Source of the DNA: an uncultured Campylobacter sp. | Lineage (GTDB): Bacteria > Campylobacterota > Campylobacteria > Campylobacterales > Campylobacteraceae | Assembly (NCBI RefSeq): GCF_937949835.1 | Contig: NZ_CALEDC010000104.1 | Coordinates: 1-12,830 of the forward strand | Length of the DNA: 12,830 nt | Direction of reading: 5' to 3' | Shown here: piece after piece, positions 7,295 to 12,830 of the stretch | Layout: each line of letters opens with the position of its first letter | How positions within the stretch are numbered: position 1 is the first letter of the stretch | The notes under the pieces: generated by a model | Told to the model about the DNA's origin: nothing | Databases searched by the model: none | What the model saw: only the letters and a program-made list of their open reading frames with translations | Program-made: the position numbers and the translations under genes

Positions 7295-7831
7295 ATGGAT
7301 AAAATTTTCGTTACATTTTTTGGCGCGGGGCTGCTAAAACCTGCGCCCGGCACCTGGGGCAGCATCGCAGGCTGGATAGTGGGGCTTGCAATCTTGATGC
7401 TAGCGGGCGAAGTAACGCTGTTTTTGTGCGCTGCTCTCGTCTTTTTCGTCTCGCTTAAGATCGTGGACGATTACGAGAAGCGGACCTGCTCGCACGATAA
7501 CAGCGAGATCGTCATCGACGAGGTCGTGGGGGTGTGGATCGCGATGTGCGTCGCCGCGCCCGTGGGCGAGATCTTTTCGCTGCCGCTGCGAGAGCTGATC
7601 GCGGGCTTTGAGAGCAGCAGGATCTCGATCCTTTCGATGATTTTAGCGCTGCTGTTTTTCAGAGCGTTTGACATCCGCAAACCCTCGATCATCGGGCGCG
7701 TGGATCGCGACGTACCAGGCGGGCTCGGCGTGATGCTGGATGACGTGCTGGCGGGCTTTTTTGCGGGGCTCGGGGTTTTGATAGTTATCTCTTTAGGGGT
7801 CAAGTTCGGCGCCGTGGGGTTGATTTTTTAA
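7295..7831 (+). CDS. pgpA: Phosphatidylglycerophosphatase A
   Basis: Inner-membrane phosphatase that removes the phosphate from phosphatidylglycerophosphate to give phosphatidylglycerol. 178 residues, the usual length. Family motifs are GAGLLKPAPGTWGS (about 11-24), DNSEIVIDEVVGVW (about 68-81, the acidic metal-binding segment) and FRAFDIRKPSIIGRVD...GGLGVMLDDVLAG (about 121-155). There are hydrophobic segments at about 23-58, 100-122 and 150-172. ATG 7295 follows AAGGA with normal spacing. C. jejuni Cj1610 occupies the same position after the Cj1609-type gene. Here it is separated by long gene-free DNA on both sides, so it is probably transcribed alone. Identity is secure. Confidence 0.94.
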   Translation: MDKIFVTFFGAGLLKPAPGTWGSIAGWIVGLAILMLAGEVTLFLCAALVFFVSLKIVDDYEKRTCSHDNSEIVIDEVVGVWIAMCVAAPVGEIFSLPLRELIAGFESSRISILSMILALLFFRAFDIRKPSIIGRVDRDVPGGLGVMLDDVLAGFFAGLGVLIVISLGVKFGAVGLIF

Positions 7832-8169
7832 GCTTTTTTGGGCGAGATCGCAGCGAACACAGCGCGATTACGGGCACTATCAAGCACCAAAATTTTAAAA
7901 ACCGCATCTTAAGCGGGGCTTATGAATTAGCGCAAATTTTAACTTCTGAGGCGCGAGCCCGCTTGGAATTTAAAATTTAAGCGGTATTTATTCGCGTAGC
8001 CTGCAAATAAAGCAAATGTAAAATTTAAAATTTTGCACGAGTCGCGATAAAATTTGCGTGACCTTAAATTTTAAATTTCTCAGCCTGCAGAATTCTACGG
8101 CGTGAAAATTTTAAGACGTAAATTTCTGGGTGCGCGCAGTTGCGATACAGAATTTCGTAGTAAGAATTT

Positions 8170-8223
8170 TTGCAGTCTGGCGGCGCAAAATTTCTACGAT
8201 ATAGAATTTTAATTGCGCTGCAA
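8170..8223. repeat. Nested inverted repeat
   Basis: The outer arms TTGCAG (8170-8175) and CTGCAA (8218-8223) enclose inner arms GCGCAA (8183-8188) and TTGCGC (8213-8218, overlapping the outer arm by one base). The centre carries AAAATTTC and GAATTTT, which can also pair. The arms are imperfectly spaced, so a single clean hairpin is uncertain. There is no T-run following, so it is not a standard terminator. Confidence 0.35.
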
Positions 8224-8236
8224 GAATCAAAATTAT

Positions 8237-8258
8237 GCCGCCTGAAATTTCGTGCGGC
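8237..8258. repeat. Imperfect 22-nt palindrome with GC arms and AAATTT core
   Basis: The arms GCCGC (8237-8241) and GCGGC (8254-8258) flank a self-complementary GAAATTTC centre. Only the two positions between arm and core fail to pair canonically. It shows the combination of GC arm and AAATTT centre in its clearest form. Confidence 0.55.
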
Positions 8259-8292
8259 TAAATTTTAAAACAAAGCGGCAGGCGCAGCTCGC

Positions 8293-8316
8293 GCGATAAA
8301 TTTTAAAATTTATCGC
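8293..8316. repeat. Perfect 24-nt palindrome
   Basis: The left half reads GCGATAAATTTT and the right half is its exact reverse complement, with no loop base. It could be a dimeric-protein binding site or a cruciform/hairpin. There is no poly-T tail, so it is not an ordinary terminator. It lies 115 bases before the hydrolase start. Confidence 0.75.
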
Positions 8317-8430
8317 TAATCGCAGGCAGTTTAGCAGGGCGCACTATTAAATTCCAGCAATATTTATGGTTTTTCTTGTAGCATTGCCGCAAATGCGGGT
8401 ATCGACGCAAAAAATTTAAAGGAACGAAAA

Positions 8431-9153
8431 ATGCAAAAGAGCGCGATTGAGATACGCGGCATTCCCGCCGCCGTTTGGGGGAACCGCTCGGAAAAGGTTT
8501 ATATCTACGCTCACGGGCAAGGCGGAAGCAAAGATGATGCGGAGCTTTTGGCTTCCGTCGTTTGTGAGCAAGGCTGGCAGGTAATTAGCTTTGACTTGCC
8601 CGGACACGGACAGAGGCGGCATGAGCCCGCTTCTTGCGAGTCTATTTTTTATGATCCGAGGCGCGCTATTTTGGAATTTCGCGAAATTTTATCGTATGCA
8701 AAGAGGCGCTGGGACGAGGTCGCGCTGTTTGCCGTTAGCCTAGGGGCATGGCTCGGCCTGCAAAGCTTCCGCGACGAAAAGCTTAGCGACTGCCTCTTCA
8801 TCTCGCCGATACTTGATATGAAATACGTTATTTCAAATATAATGTGCCAAGCTGACGTCAGCGAGGAGCGATTGAAGCAAGAGCGGATGATTTTGACCCC
8901 TGCTAGGCAACCGCTTTTTTGGGAATATTGGAGTTTTGTTTTAAATAATCCGATCACAAAATGGGAAACGCCCAGTAGAATTCTATACGCAGAAAACGAC
9001 GATATGACGCCTCTGAAGATCGTCAAAAATTTTGCGCAACAATTTGGCTGCACCTTAAACATTATGAAAAACGGCGAGCATTGGTTCCATACGCCGCAGC
9101 AGCTAGATTATTTACGCAGATGGATCAAATTAGCGGTTGAGAATCGGCGATAA
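8431..9153 (+). CDS. Alpha/beta-hydrolase family protein
   Basis: 240 residues, no signal peptide, probably cytosolic; the substrate cannot be read from sequence. The fold is shown by YIYAHGQGGSK (oxyanion-hole HG, residues 28-29), SFDLPGHGQ (53-61), the nucleophile elbow ALFAVSLGAWLG with Ser103, an acid in AENDDMTP (D190 or D191), and the catalytic His in GEHWFH (H217). The elbow reads AxSxG, with Ala replacing the usual first Gly; this is tolerated in some family members. Closest in style are small S33/Hydrolase_4-type esterases or peptidases. The ATG follows AAAGGAA. It stands alone between a gene-free stretch and a convergent gap, and its base use is slightly more AT-rich than its neighbours, so it may be an accessory gene. 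Fold confident, role unknown. Confidence 0.85.
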   Translation: MQKSAIEIRGIPAAVWGNRSEKVYIYAHGQGGSKDDAELLASVVCEQGWQVISFDLPGHGQRRHEPASCESIFYDPRRAILEFREILSYAKRRWDEVALFAVSLGAWLGLQSFRDEKLSDCLFISPILDMKYVISNIMCQADVSEERLKQERMILTPARQPLFWEYWSFVLNNPITKWETPSRILYAENDDMTPLKIVKNFAQQFGCTLNIMKNGEHWFHTPQQLDYLRRWIKLAVENRR

Positions 9154-9636
9154 AATTCTATGAGAGATTTTTAAAACTCATGTATAAGCCTGCGCCGATA
9201 AAATTCCGCGCATTTTCGGGGTACAAATTTCATAAATTTAAGATGATCTTGATATTTTGCCTTAATACGCTTGTTTTATAAGGCGCTTTTGCAGATCCAG
9301 CCACAGCTCTCATCGCTGTCACGCGAGGGGCATAGCTTCAAAGCACCCATCTCATAAATTTAACCGCAATGGCATAAATCACGACCGATATAAATTAAAA
9401 ACTAAAATATGATTAGAATTTAACTGATAGGCTGTCAATACAAATACAAAAATGCCGATTTAAAAGCATAAATTTTAGAAAAAATGTTTATAAAGATGGA
9501 ATTCTTGAAATCTTAACATGTTTTTGGCACGAGGTGCGAGCGATGTACGGCTTATCGCACTTCACTAGCACTATCGCGCTCATGCTGCACGGATGCTTTA
9601 CGAATCCATAGCAGTCGCGCGATTAAATTTTAAAAA
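9154..9636. other. Convergent 483-bp gap without a recognisable gene
   Basis: It lies between the ends of the plus-strand hydrolase and the minus-strand three-gene set. Weak inverted repeats occur just after the hydrolase stop (9160-9181) and at 9259-9284. TCATAAATTTAA occurs twice (9230-9241 and 9352-9363). The left and middle parts are AT-rich, while 9530-9615 is GC-richer with two tiny open frames that I do not believe. No tRNA or small RNA was recognised. Confidence 0.5.
9259..9290 (+). terminator. Possible weak terminator after the hydrolase
   Basis: GCCTTA (9259-9264) and TAAGGC (9279-9284) form a 6-bp stem with a 14-base loop, followed by GCTTTT. The stem is short and the T-run is poor. 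A second weak candidate is ATGAG...CTCAT at 9160-9181, directly after the stop codon. Confidence 0.25.
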
Positions 9637-10104
9637 TTATTTGCCTATCCTAAAGCCATTTAGCTTCATATAAGTCGTATCTTTATGAAATGCTTCGCAG
9701 CGCTCCCTGTTGCGGTTAATGTTCTCAGTCGTGAAGAAATACCCATCACTATCTTGACGCAAGGTGATCGTCGCGCAAAAGATCATATCGTTTTTGAGTT
9801 TCGGTCCTACTCCGTAATCAAAGGATTGATTTAAAGTGACGGTTTTTTCTAGATCGCTATCGCTAAACTGTCTGGAGCCCGTCATGCTCTTTAGCTCGCG
9901 AAAATTTCCTTGATTTAAGTAGTCGCGTTGTATATCTTTAAATACGCCTTCAAGCTCGACTGCATACGCCTTAACCAAAACCTCATCCTTAGCACCGCTT
10001 AATTTAGGATATATTATTTTTACTATCACGAAGATTATAATAGCTAAAAATATTATCCCGCTTACGCCGCCGCCTACTGCCGCACCTTTTCTCATTTTCA
10101 TCAT
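9637..10104 (-). CDS. Single-pass membrane protein with a two-cysteine extracytoplasmic domain, uncharacterised
   Basis: 155 residues that I cannot assign by name. A short basic head (MMKMRKG) and Gly-rich turn lead into one strong hydrophobic helix, about residues 14-32 (SGIIFLAIIIFVIVKIIYP). The positive-inside rule then places residues 33-155 in the periplasm. This part starts with a predicted helix (about 38-65) and continues as a mixed beta region with just two cysteines (C110, C136) that could form a disulfide. The layout recalls type II/IV pseudopilins, but no prepilin-peptidase site (G followed by F/M-T-L-x-E) is visible, so that is only an analogy. ATG 10104 overlaps the upstream stop as ATGA and follows AAGGAG; the second ATG, one codon in, is equally well placed. 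It is last in a three-gene set. I recall small uncharacterised genes beside uvrB in C. jejuni (Cj0681-Cj0683), possibly the same genes. Confidence 0.75.
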   Translation of the reverse strand: MMKMRKGAAVGGGVSGIIFLAIIIFVIVKIIYPKLSGAKDEVLVKAYAVELEGVFKDIQRDYLNQGNFRELKSMTGSRQFSDSDLEKTVTLNQSFDYGVGPKLKNDMIFCATITLRQDSDGYFFTTENINRNRERCEAFHKDTTYMKLNGFRIGK

Positions 10105-10337
10105 TTTACTCCTTCGTCGATGTCCTTTACCAAGGCATCTATTTTTTTATTAAGCATGAAATTTTCGTAGCTTTTTTGGATATAGGCTTCAAGCAGTTCG
10201 CCCGCATCCAGATGATCGCTGCCGCGAGTTAAAATCCGCCAGTCCCTACCGAAGACCTTTGCAAAGTCATCATCCAGGCTTATCGCGTATTTTTTCGTCA
10301 AAGACTTACTCGTCAGCTGAACGGAAATTTCTTTCAT
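10101..10337 (-). CDS. Small 78-residue uncharacterised protein
   Basis: No name can be assigned. The sequence opens with alternating hydrophobic residues (ISVQLTSKSLTKKYAIS), suggestive of a beta-hairpin. A long amphipathic helix follows at about residues 47-76 (AGELLEAYIQKSYENF.LNKKIDALVKDID). It has no signal or membrane segment and is probably cytosolic. It is coupled to both neighbours by 4-base ATGA overlaps, so the three products are probably made in step. A hairpin-plus-helix layout beside a coiled-coil gene loosely recalls a ZapA/ZapB-like pairing, but it is shorter than ZapA and I see no diagnostic residues; treat that as speculation. Confidence 0.7.
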   Translation of the reverse strand: MKEISVQLTSKSLTKKYAISLDDDFAKVFGRDWRILTRGSDHLDAGELLEAYIQKSYENFMLNKKIDALVKDIDEGVK

Positions 10338-10594
10338 TTCTCGCCTAAATTGTCGCCCGCCAAAATATCGTCGATCTGCTTGCTTAGATCCTCATCGCTC
10401 ATCTTGCGATACGCCAGATCATTTTCTAGCGTGCCAAGCTGCATTCCCAAAGCCTCGTTTTGCGCCTTGACCGTCGCTAGCTCTGTGCGTAGCTTTTCGT
10501 TTTCGTCTCTAGCCTCGGTGTATCGTCTAATCAGCTCAGCTACTTTATTGCTTAAGCCCTCGACCTTTTTCTCTTCGTCAAAGATTGATTCCAT
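10334..10594 (-). CDS. Small coiled-coil protein, uncharacterised
   Basis: 86 residues, cytosolic, acidic, with no cysteine. Residues about 12-62 form a continuous heptad-pattern helix (VAELIRRYTEARDENEKLRTEL... through MQLGTLENDLAYRK), followed by a short acidic tail with SDEDLSKQIDDIL. It is first in the three-gene minus-strand set, and its stop overlaps the next ATG. ATG 10594 follows AAAAGG with good spacing. The compact coiled coil is like ZapB or other division or assembly adaptors, but coiled coils are not diagnostic. The gene faces uvrB head to head across a 69-bp spacer. Confidence 0.75.
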   Translation of the reverse strand: MESIFDEEKKVEGLSNKVAELIRRYTEARDENEKLRTELATVKAQNEALGMQLGTLENDLAYRKMSDEDLSKQIDDILAGDNLGEK

Positions 10595-10611
10595 TATTTC
10601 GCCTTTTCTGA

Positions 10612-10617
10612 TATAAT
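10612..10617 (+). promoter_or_regulatory. -10 element TATAAT for uvrB
   Basis: Perfect TATAAT. The transcript would start near 10624, leaving about 40 bases of leader with AAGGA at 10653-10657 before the TTG at 10664. Its position only five bases before the in-frame ATG at 10622 argues that this ATG is not the start. I see no SOS-box-like palindrome beside it. Confidence 0.55.
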
Positions 10618-10627
10618 TTAAATGAAG

Positions 10628-10633
10628 ATATTA
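10628..10633 (-). promoter_or_regulatory. Possible -10 element for the three-gene minus-strand operon
   Basis: Reads TAATAT on the minus strand, preceded by GGG, with start near 10621 and a leader of about 27 bases that includes AAAAGG. It lies within the uvrB leader, so the two divergent promoters would overlap physically. TATATC at 10610-10615 is an alternative but would leave almost no leader. Confidence 0.35.
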
Positions 10634-10663
10634 CCCAATTTTGGCTTTAAAAAAGGAAAAATT

Positions 10664-12640
10664 TTGCAAAATTTTAAAATCGAGAGCAAATTCTCTCCGA
10701 GCGAGGATCAAGAAAAAGCGATCGAAGGCATCGTCGCGGGCTTTCAAAACGGCAACAAATACCAAACTCTTCTCGGCGTTACCGGCTCGGGTAAGACTTT
10801 TACCATGGCAAATATCATCAAGCGCCTCGGAATTCCAGCGCTCGTAATGACGCATAACAAATCTCTCGCAGCGCAGCTTTATAGCGAATTTAAGGGCTTT
10901 TTCCCGCAAAATCACGTCGAGTATTTCATCAGCTACTACGATTATTATCAGCCCGAGGCCTACATCCCCAGGCAGGATCTTTTCATCGAAAAGGACAGCG
11001 ACGTAAACCAAGAGCTCGAGCGCTTGCGGCTAAGCGCTACTGCGAGTTTGCTGAGCTTTGATGATGTCATCACCGTGGCGTCGGTTTCGGCAAACTACGG
11101 CCTGGGCGATCCCGCCGAATATAAAGGCATGGTGCTGTTTTTTGAGATCGGATCAAAATTTAGCACTAAATTTCTACTTCGCAAGCTCGTCGATATGGGT
11201 TACAAACGCAACGACGATTTTTTTGATCGCGGGAATTTTCGCGTAAACGGCGACGTGATCGACATCTACCCCGCGTATTTTAACGACGAGGCGTTTAGGA
11301 TTGAGTTTTTCGGCGACGAGATAGAGGCGATGTATCATCTGGACGTGCTCGAAAACAAAAAGACTCAGAGCGTCAAAAAATTTATTCTCTACCCGACGAG
11401 CCAGTTCATTGTAGGCGAGCAGCGCCTGAAATCGACGATCAAAGGGATCGAGGAGGAGCTTGAGCAGAGGCTGAAATTTTTCGAGGACGCGGGCAAGCTC
11501 GTCGAGGCGCAGCGGCTGAAAGGGCGAGTGGAGTTTGATCTTGAGATGCTGGGCGCTACGGGGATGTGCAAGGGGATCGAAAACTACGCGCGCTATCTGA
11601 CCGGCCAAAAGCCGGGCGAGACGCCCTATTCGCTCTTTGATTACTACGAGAGCAAGGGCAAGGACTATCTCGTCATCGTCGATGAAAGCCACGTGAGTTT
11701 GCCGCAGTTTCGCGGGATGTTTGCAGGAGATCGCAGCCGTAAAGAAACGCTCGTAGAGTACGGCTTTCGCCTGCCTAGCGCACTTGATAACCGCCCGCTG
11801 ATGTTTGATGAGTTTATCAATAAAAAGGCTAAATTTCTATTCGTCTCCGCAACGCCAAATGATTACGAGCTGGATCTTAGCCGCGGAGCCGTATATGAGC
11901 AGATACTGCGCCCGACGGGACTGCTCGATCCGCAGATTATCTTAAAAGACAGCGACAACCAGGTCGAAATTTTACACGATATGGCAAAGGAGGTCATCGC
12001 GCGCGGCGAGCGGATCTTAGTGACCGTGCTAACCAAAAAGATGGCGGAGGAGCTGAGCAAATACTATCTAGAGCTAGGCCTTAAGGTCAAATATATGCAC
12101 TCAGACATCGATGCGATCGAGCGCAACGAGCTCATCCGCGGCCTTCGCAGCGGCGAATACGATATGCTAATCGGTATAAATTTGCTCCGCGAGGGGCTCG
12201 ATCTGCCCGAAGTAAGCCTTATCGCGATCATGGATGCCGATAAGGAGGGCTTTTTGCGCTCGCGCACCAGCCTCATTCAGACGATGGGGCGAGCCGCGCG
12301 AAACGTGAACGGGCAGGTCGTGATGTTTTGCAAAAAGATCACCGCTTCGATGCAAGAGGCGATCGACATCACCCAAAAGCGCCGTAAATTTCAAGATGAA
12401 TACAACCGCGCCCACGGCATAACCCCGCATTCTGCGAGCCGAAATATCGAAGAGAGCCTAAAGATCGAGGATGGCACCGAAATTTTAAGAAAGGGTGCCA
12501 ATTTAGAGAAGATGCCTGCCGCCGAGCGCGCCAAGATCGTAAAGGAGCTTCGCAAACAGATGCTCGACGCCGCAGCCGCGCTGGAGTTTGAAAAGGCCGC
12601 GGCGCTGCGCGATGAGATCGCAAAACTTAGGAAGCTGTAA
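10664..12640 (+). CDS. uvrB: UvrABC excision nuclease subunit B
   Basis: Damage-verifying helicase-like subunit of nucleotide excision repair; with UvrA it loads on lesions and recruits UvrC. 658 residues from TTG 10664, normal for UvrB. Motifs are Walker A GVTGSGKT (38-45), the beta-hairpin [15 protein letters not shown] (about 91-105), DESH (340-343), SATP (about 395-398), the [14 protein letters not shown] segment (about 504-517), motif [11 protein letters not shown] (539-547), and the C-terminal UVR domain that contacts UvrC (about 623-658). I prefer TTG because AAGGA lies 6 bases upstream and the protein then begins [16 protein letters not shown], as other UvrB proteins do. An in-frame ATG at 10622 would add 14 unusual residues and sit on top of the promoter. 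No SOS box was recognised, in keeping with the lack of LexA in Campylobacter. Confidence 0.97.
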   Translation: MQNFKIESKFSPSEDQEKAIEGIVAGFQNGNKYQTLLGVTGSGKTFTMANIIKRLGIPALVMTHNKSLAAQLYSEFKGFFPQNHVEYFISYYDYYQPEAYIPRQDLFIEKDSDVNQELERLRLSATASLLSFDDVITVASVSANYGLGDPAEYKGMVLFFEIGSKFSTKFLLRKLVDMGYKRNDDFFDRGNFRVNGDVIDIYPAYFNDEAFRIEFFGDEIEAMYHLDVLENKKTQSVKKFILYPTSQFIVGEQRLKSTIKGIEEELEQRLKFFEDAGKLVEAQRLKGRVEFDLEMLGATGMCKGIENYARYLTGQKPGETPYSLFDYYESKGKDYLVIVDESHVSLPQFRGMFAGDRSRKETLVEYGFRLPSALDNRPLMFDEFINKKAKFLFVSATPNDYELDLSRGAVYEQILRPTGLLDPQIILKDSDNQVEILHDMAKEVIARGERILVTVLTKKMAEELSKYYLELGLKVKYMHSDIDAIERNELIRGLRSGEYDMLIGINLLREGLDLPEVSLIAIMDADKEGFLRSRTSLIQTMGRAARNVNGQVVMFCKKITASMQEAIDITQKRRKFQDEYNRAHGITPHSASRNIEESLKIEDGTEILRKGANLEKMPAAERAKIVKELRKQMLDAAAALEFEKAAALRDEIAKLRKL

Positions 12641-12830
12641 ATCGCGAGACTCGAAACGCCGTGAAATTTCGTCGTGAAATTTGCGTGTTAAATTCCACCT
12701 GGCGGAGCGCGGAATTTGCGCGCATAACACAAAGCAAAATTTGCGCGCCGAATACCGTCAGGCAGAGCATAAATTTAGGCGTGATGCGAGACGGCGAGTT
12801 TTGAAATTTAATCATTAAATTTAAATAATT
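12641..12830. other. Post-uvrB non-coding stretch with short repeats
   Basis: No gene was seen to the window end. AATTTGCGCGC occurs twice (12713-12723 and 12739-12749), and degenerate copies of a C(T/A)GGC(G/A)GAGC followed by an AATTT segment occur near 12699 and 12758. The last 35 bases are AT-rich (AAATTTAA motifs). The texture resembles the gaps around pgpA. There is no clear terminator for uvrB. Confidence 0.45.

Larger units (their letters stand above)
7832..8430. repeat. Gene-free 599-bp stretch with AAATTT motifs and inverted repeats
   Basis: No credible coding frame was seen. By eye I count about 16 AAATTT hexamers, the same texture as the gap before pgpA. Two strong palindromes (8237-8258 and 8293-8316) and a longer nested inverted repeat (about 8170-8223) lie in its second half. 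The final ~80 bases hold a small CCGC-AAAT-GCGG hairpin (8387-8398) and AAAGGAA before the hydrolase ATG, so they are probably the hydrolase leader. A TATTTA at 8361-8366 is a weak -10 candidate. Confidence 0.6.

Noticed and set aside
8381-8398. Hairpin before the hydrolase as a riboswitch
   Set aside because: The stem is only 4-5 bp (CCGC-AAAT-GCGG), with no larger conserved architecture.
9290-9400. Possible tRNA or small RNA in the convergent gap
   Set aside because: There is no acceptor/T-arm arrangement or GTTCGA-type T-loop; the only stems are 5-6 bp.
9543-9611. 22-residue open frame beginning MYGLSHFTST
   Set aside because: It has only a poor GAGG-like site, no recognisable features and a length expected by chance. 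An overlapping 44-codon open stretch on the other strand is likewise unsupported.

Overview
The window reads as chromosomal DNA of a Campylobacter species. The block mrp / ispDF / atypical response regulator / ATP-sulfurylase-like gene / pgpA matches the order I recall from C. jejuni (Cj1606c to Cj1610). Other signs are a fused IspDF, a short-form ThiC, an HP1021/Cj1608-type regulator, TATAAT promoters behind T-rich tracts, and AAATTT-rich non-coding DNA. The base composition is clearly more GC-rich than C. jejuni, so I infer one of the higher-GC oral species (C. gracilis, C. showae or C. rectus type). The species itself is not proven.

Layout, left half. On the minus strand, thiC (1025-2332) is translationally coupled by an ATGA overlap to mrp/apbC (1-1028), which runs off the left edge. 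From a shared 217-bp divergent promoter region, the plus strand carries ispDF (2550-3803), an HP1021/Cj1608-type regulator (3800-4663) and a highly inflated ATP-sulfurylase-like protein (4641-6548). All three are overlapped end to start. pgpA (7295-7831) follows, but here it is isolated by two gene-free stretches (6549-7294 and 7832-8430). Both are saturated with AAATTT-centred palindromic motifs.

Layout, right half. A lone alpha/beta hydrolase (8431-9153) faces, across a 483-bp convergent gap, a tight minus-strand set of three small uncharacterised genes (10594 down to 9637): a coiled-coil protein, a 78-residue soluble protein and a single-pass membrane protein. A compact divergent promoter separates them from uvrB (10664-12640). 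The last 190 bp show no gene.

Functionally the window mixes housekeeping roles: iron-sulfur cluster delivery and thiamine pyrimidine synthesis, isoprenoid precursors, phosphatidylglycerol synthesis, nucleotide excision repair and a global regulator. No mobile element, CRISPR array, tRNA or rRNA was seen.

The most unusual material is the palindromic AT-core sequence around pgpA, and the in-frame low-complexity insertions in the ATP-sulfurylase-like protein and in IspD. These resemble each other in texture and may have a common origin. The ATP-sulfurylase-like protein has also lost the residues expected for sulfate binding, so its function is open.
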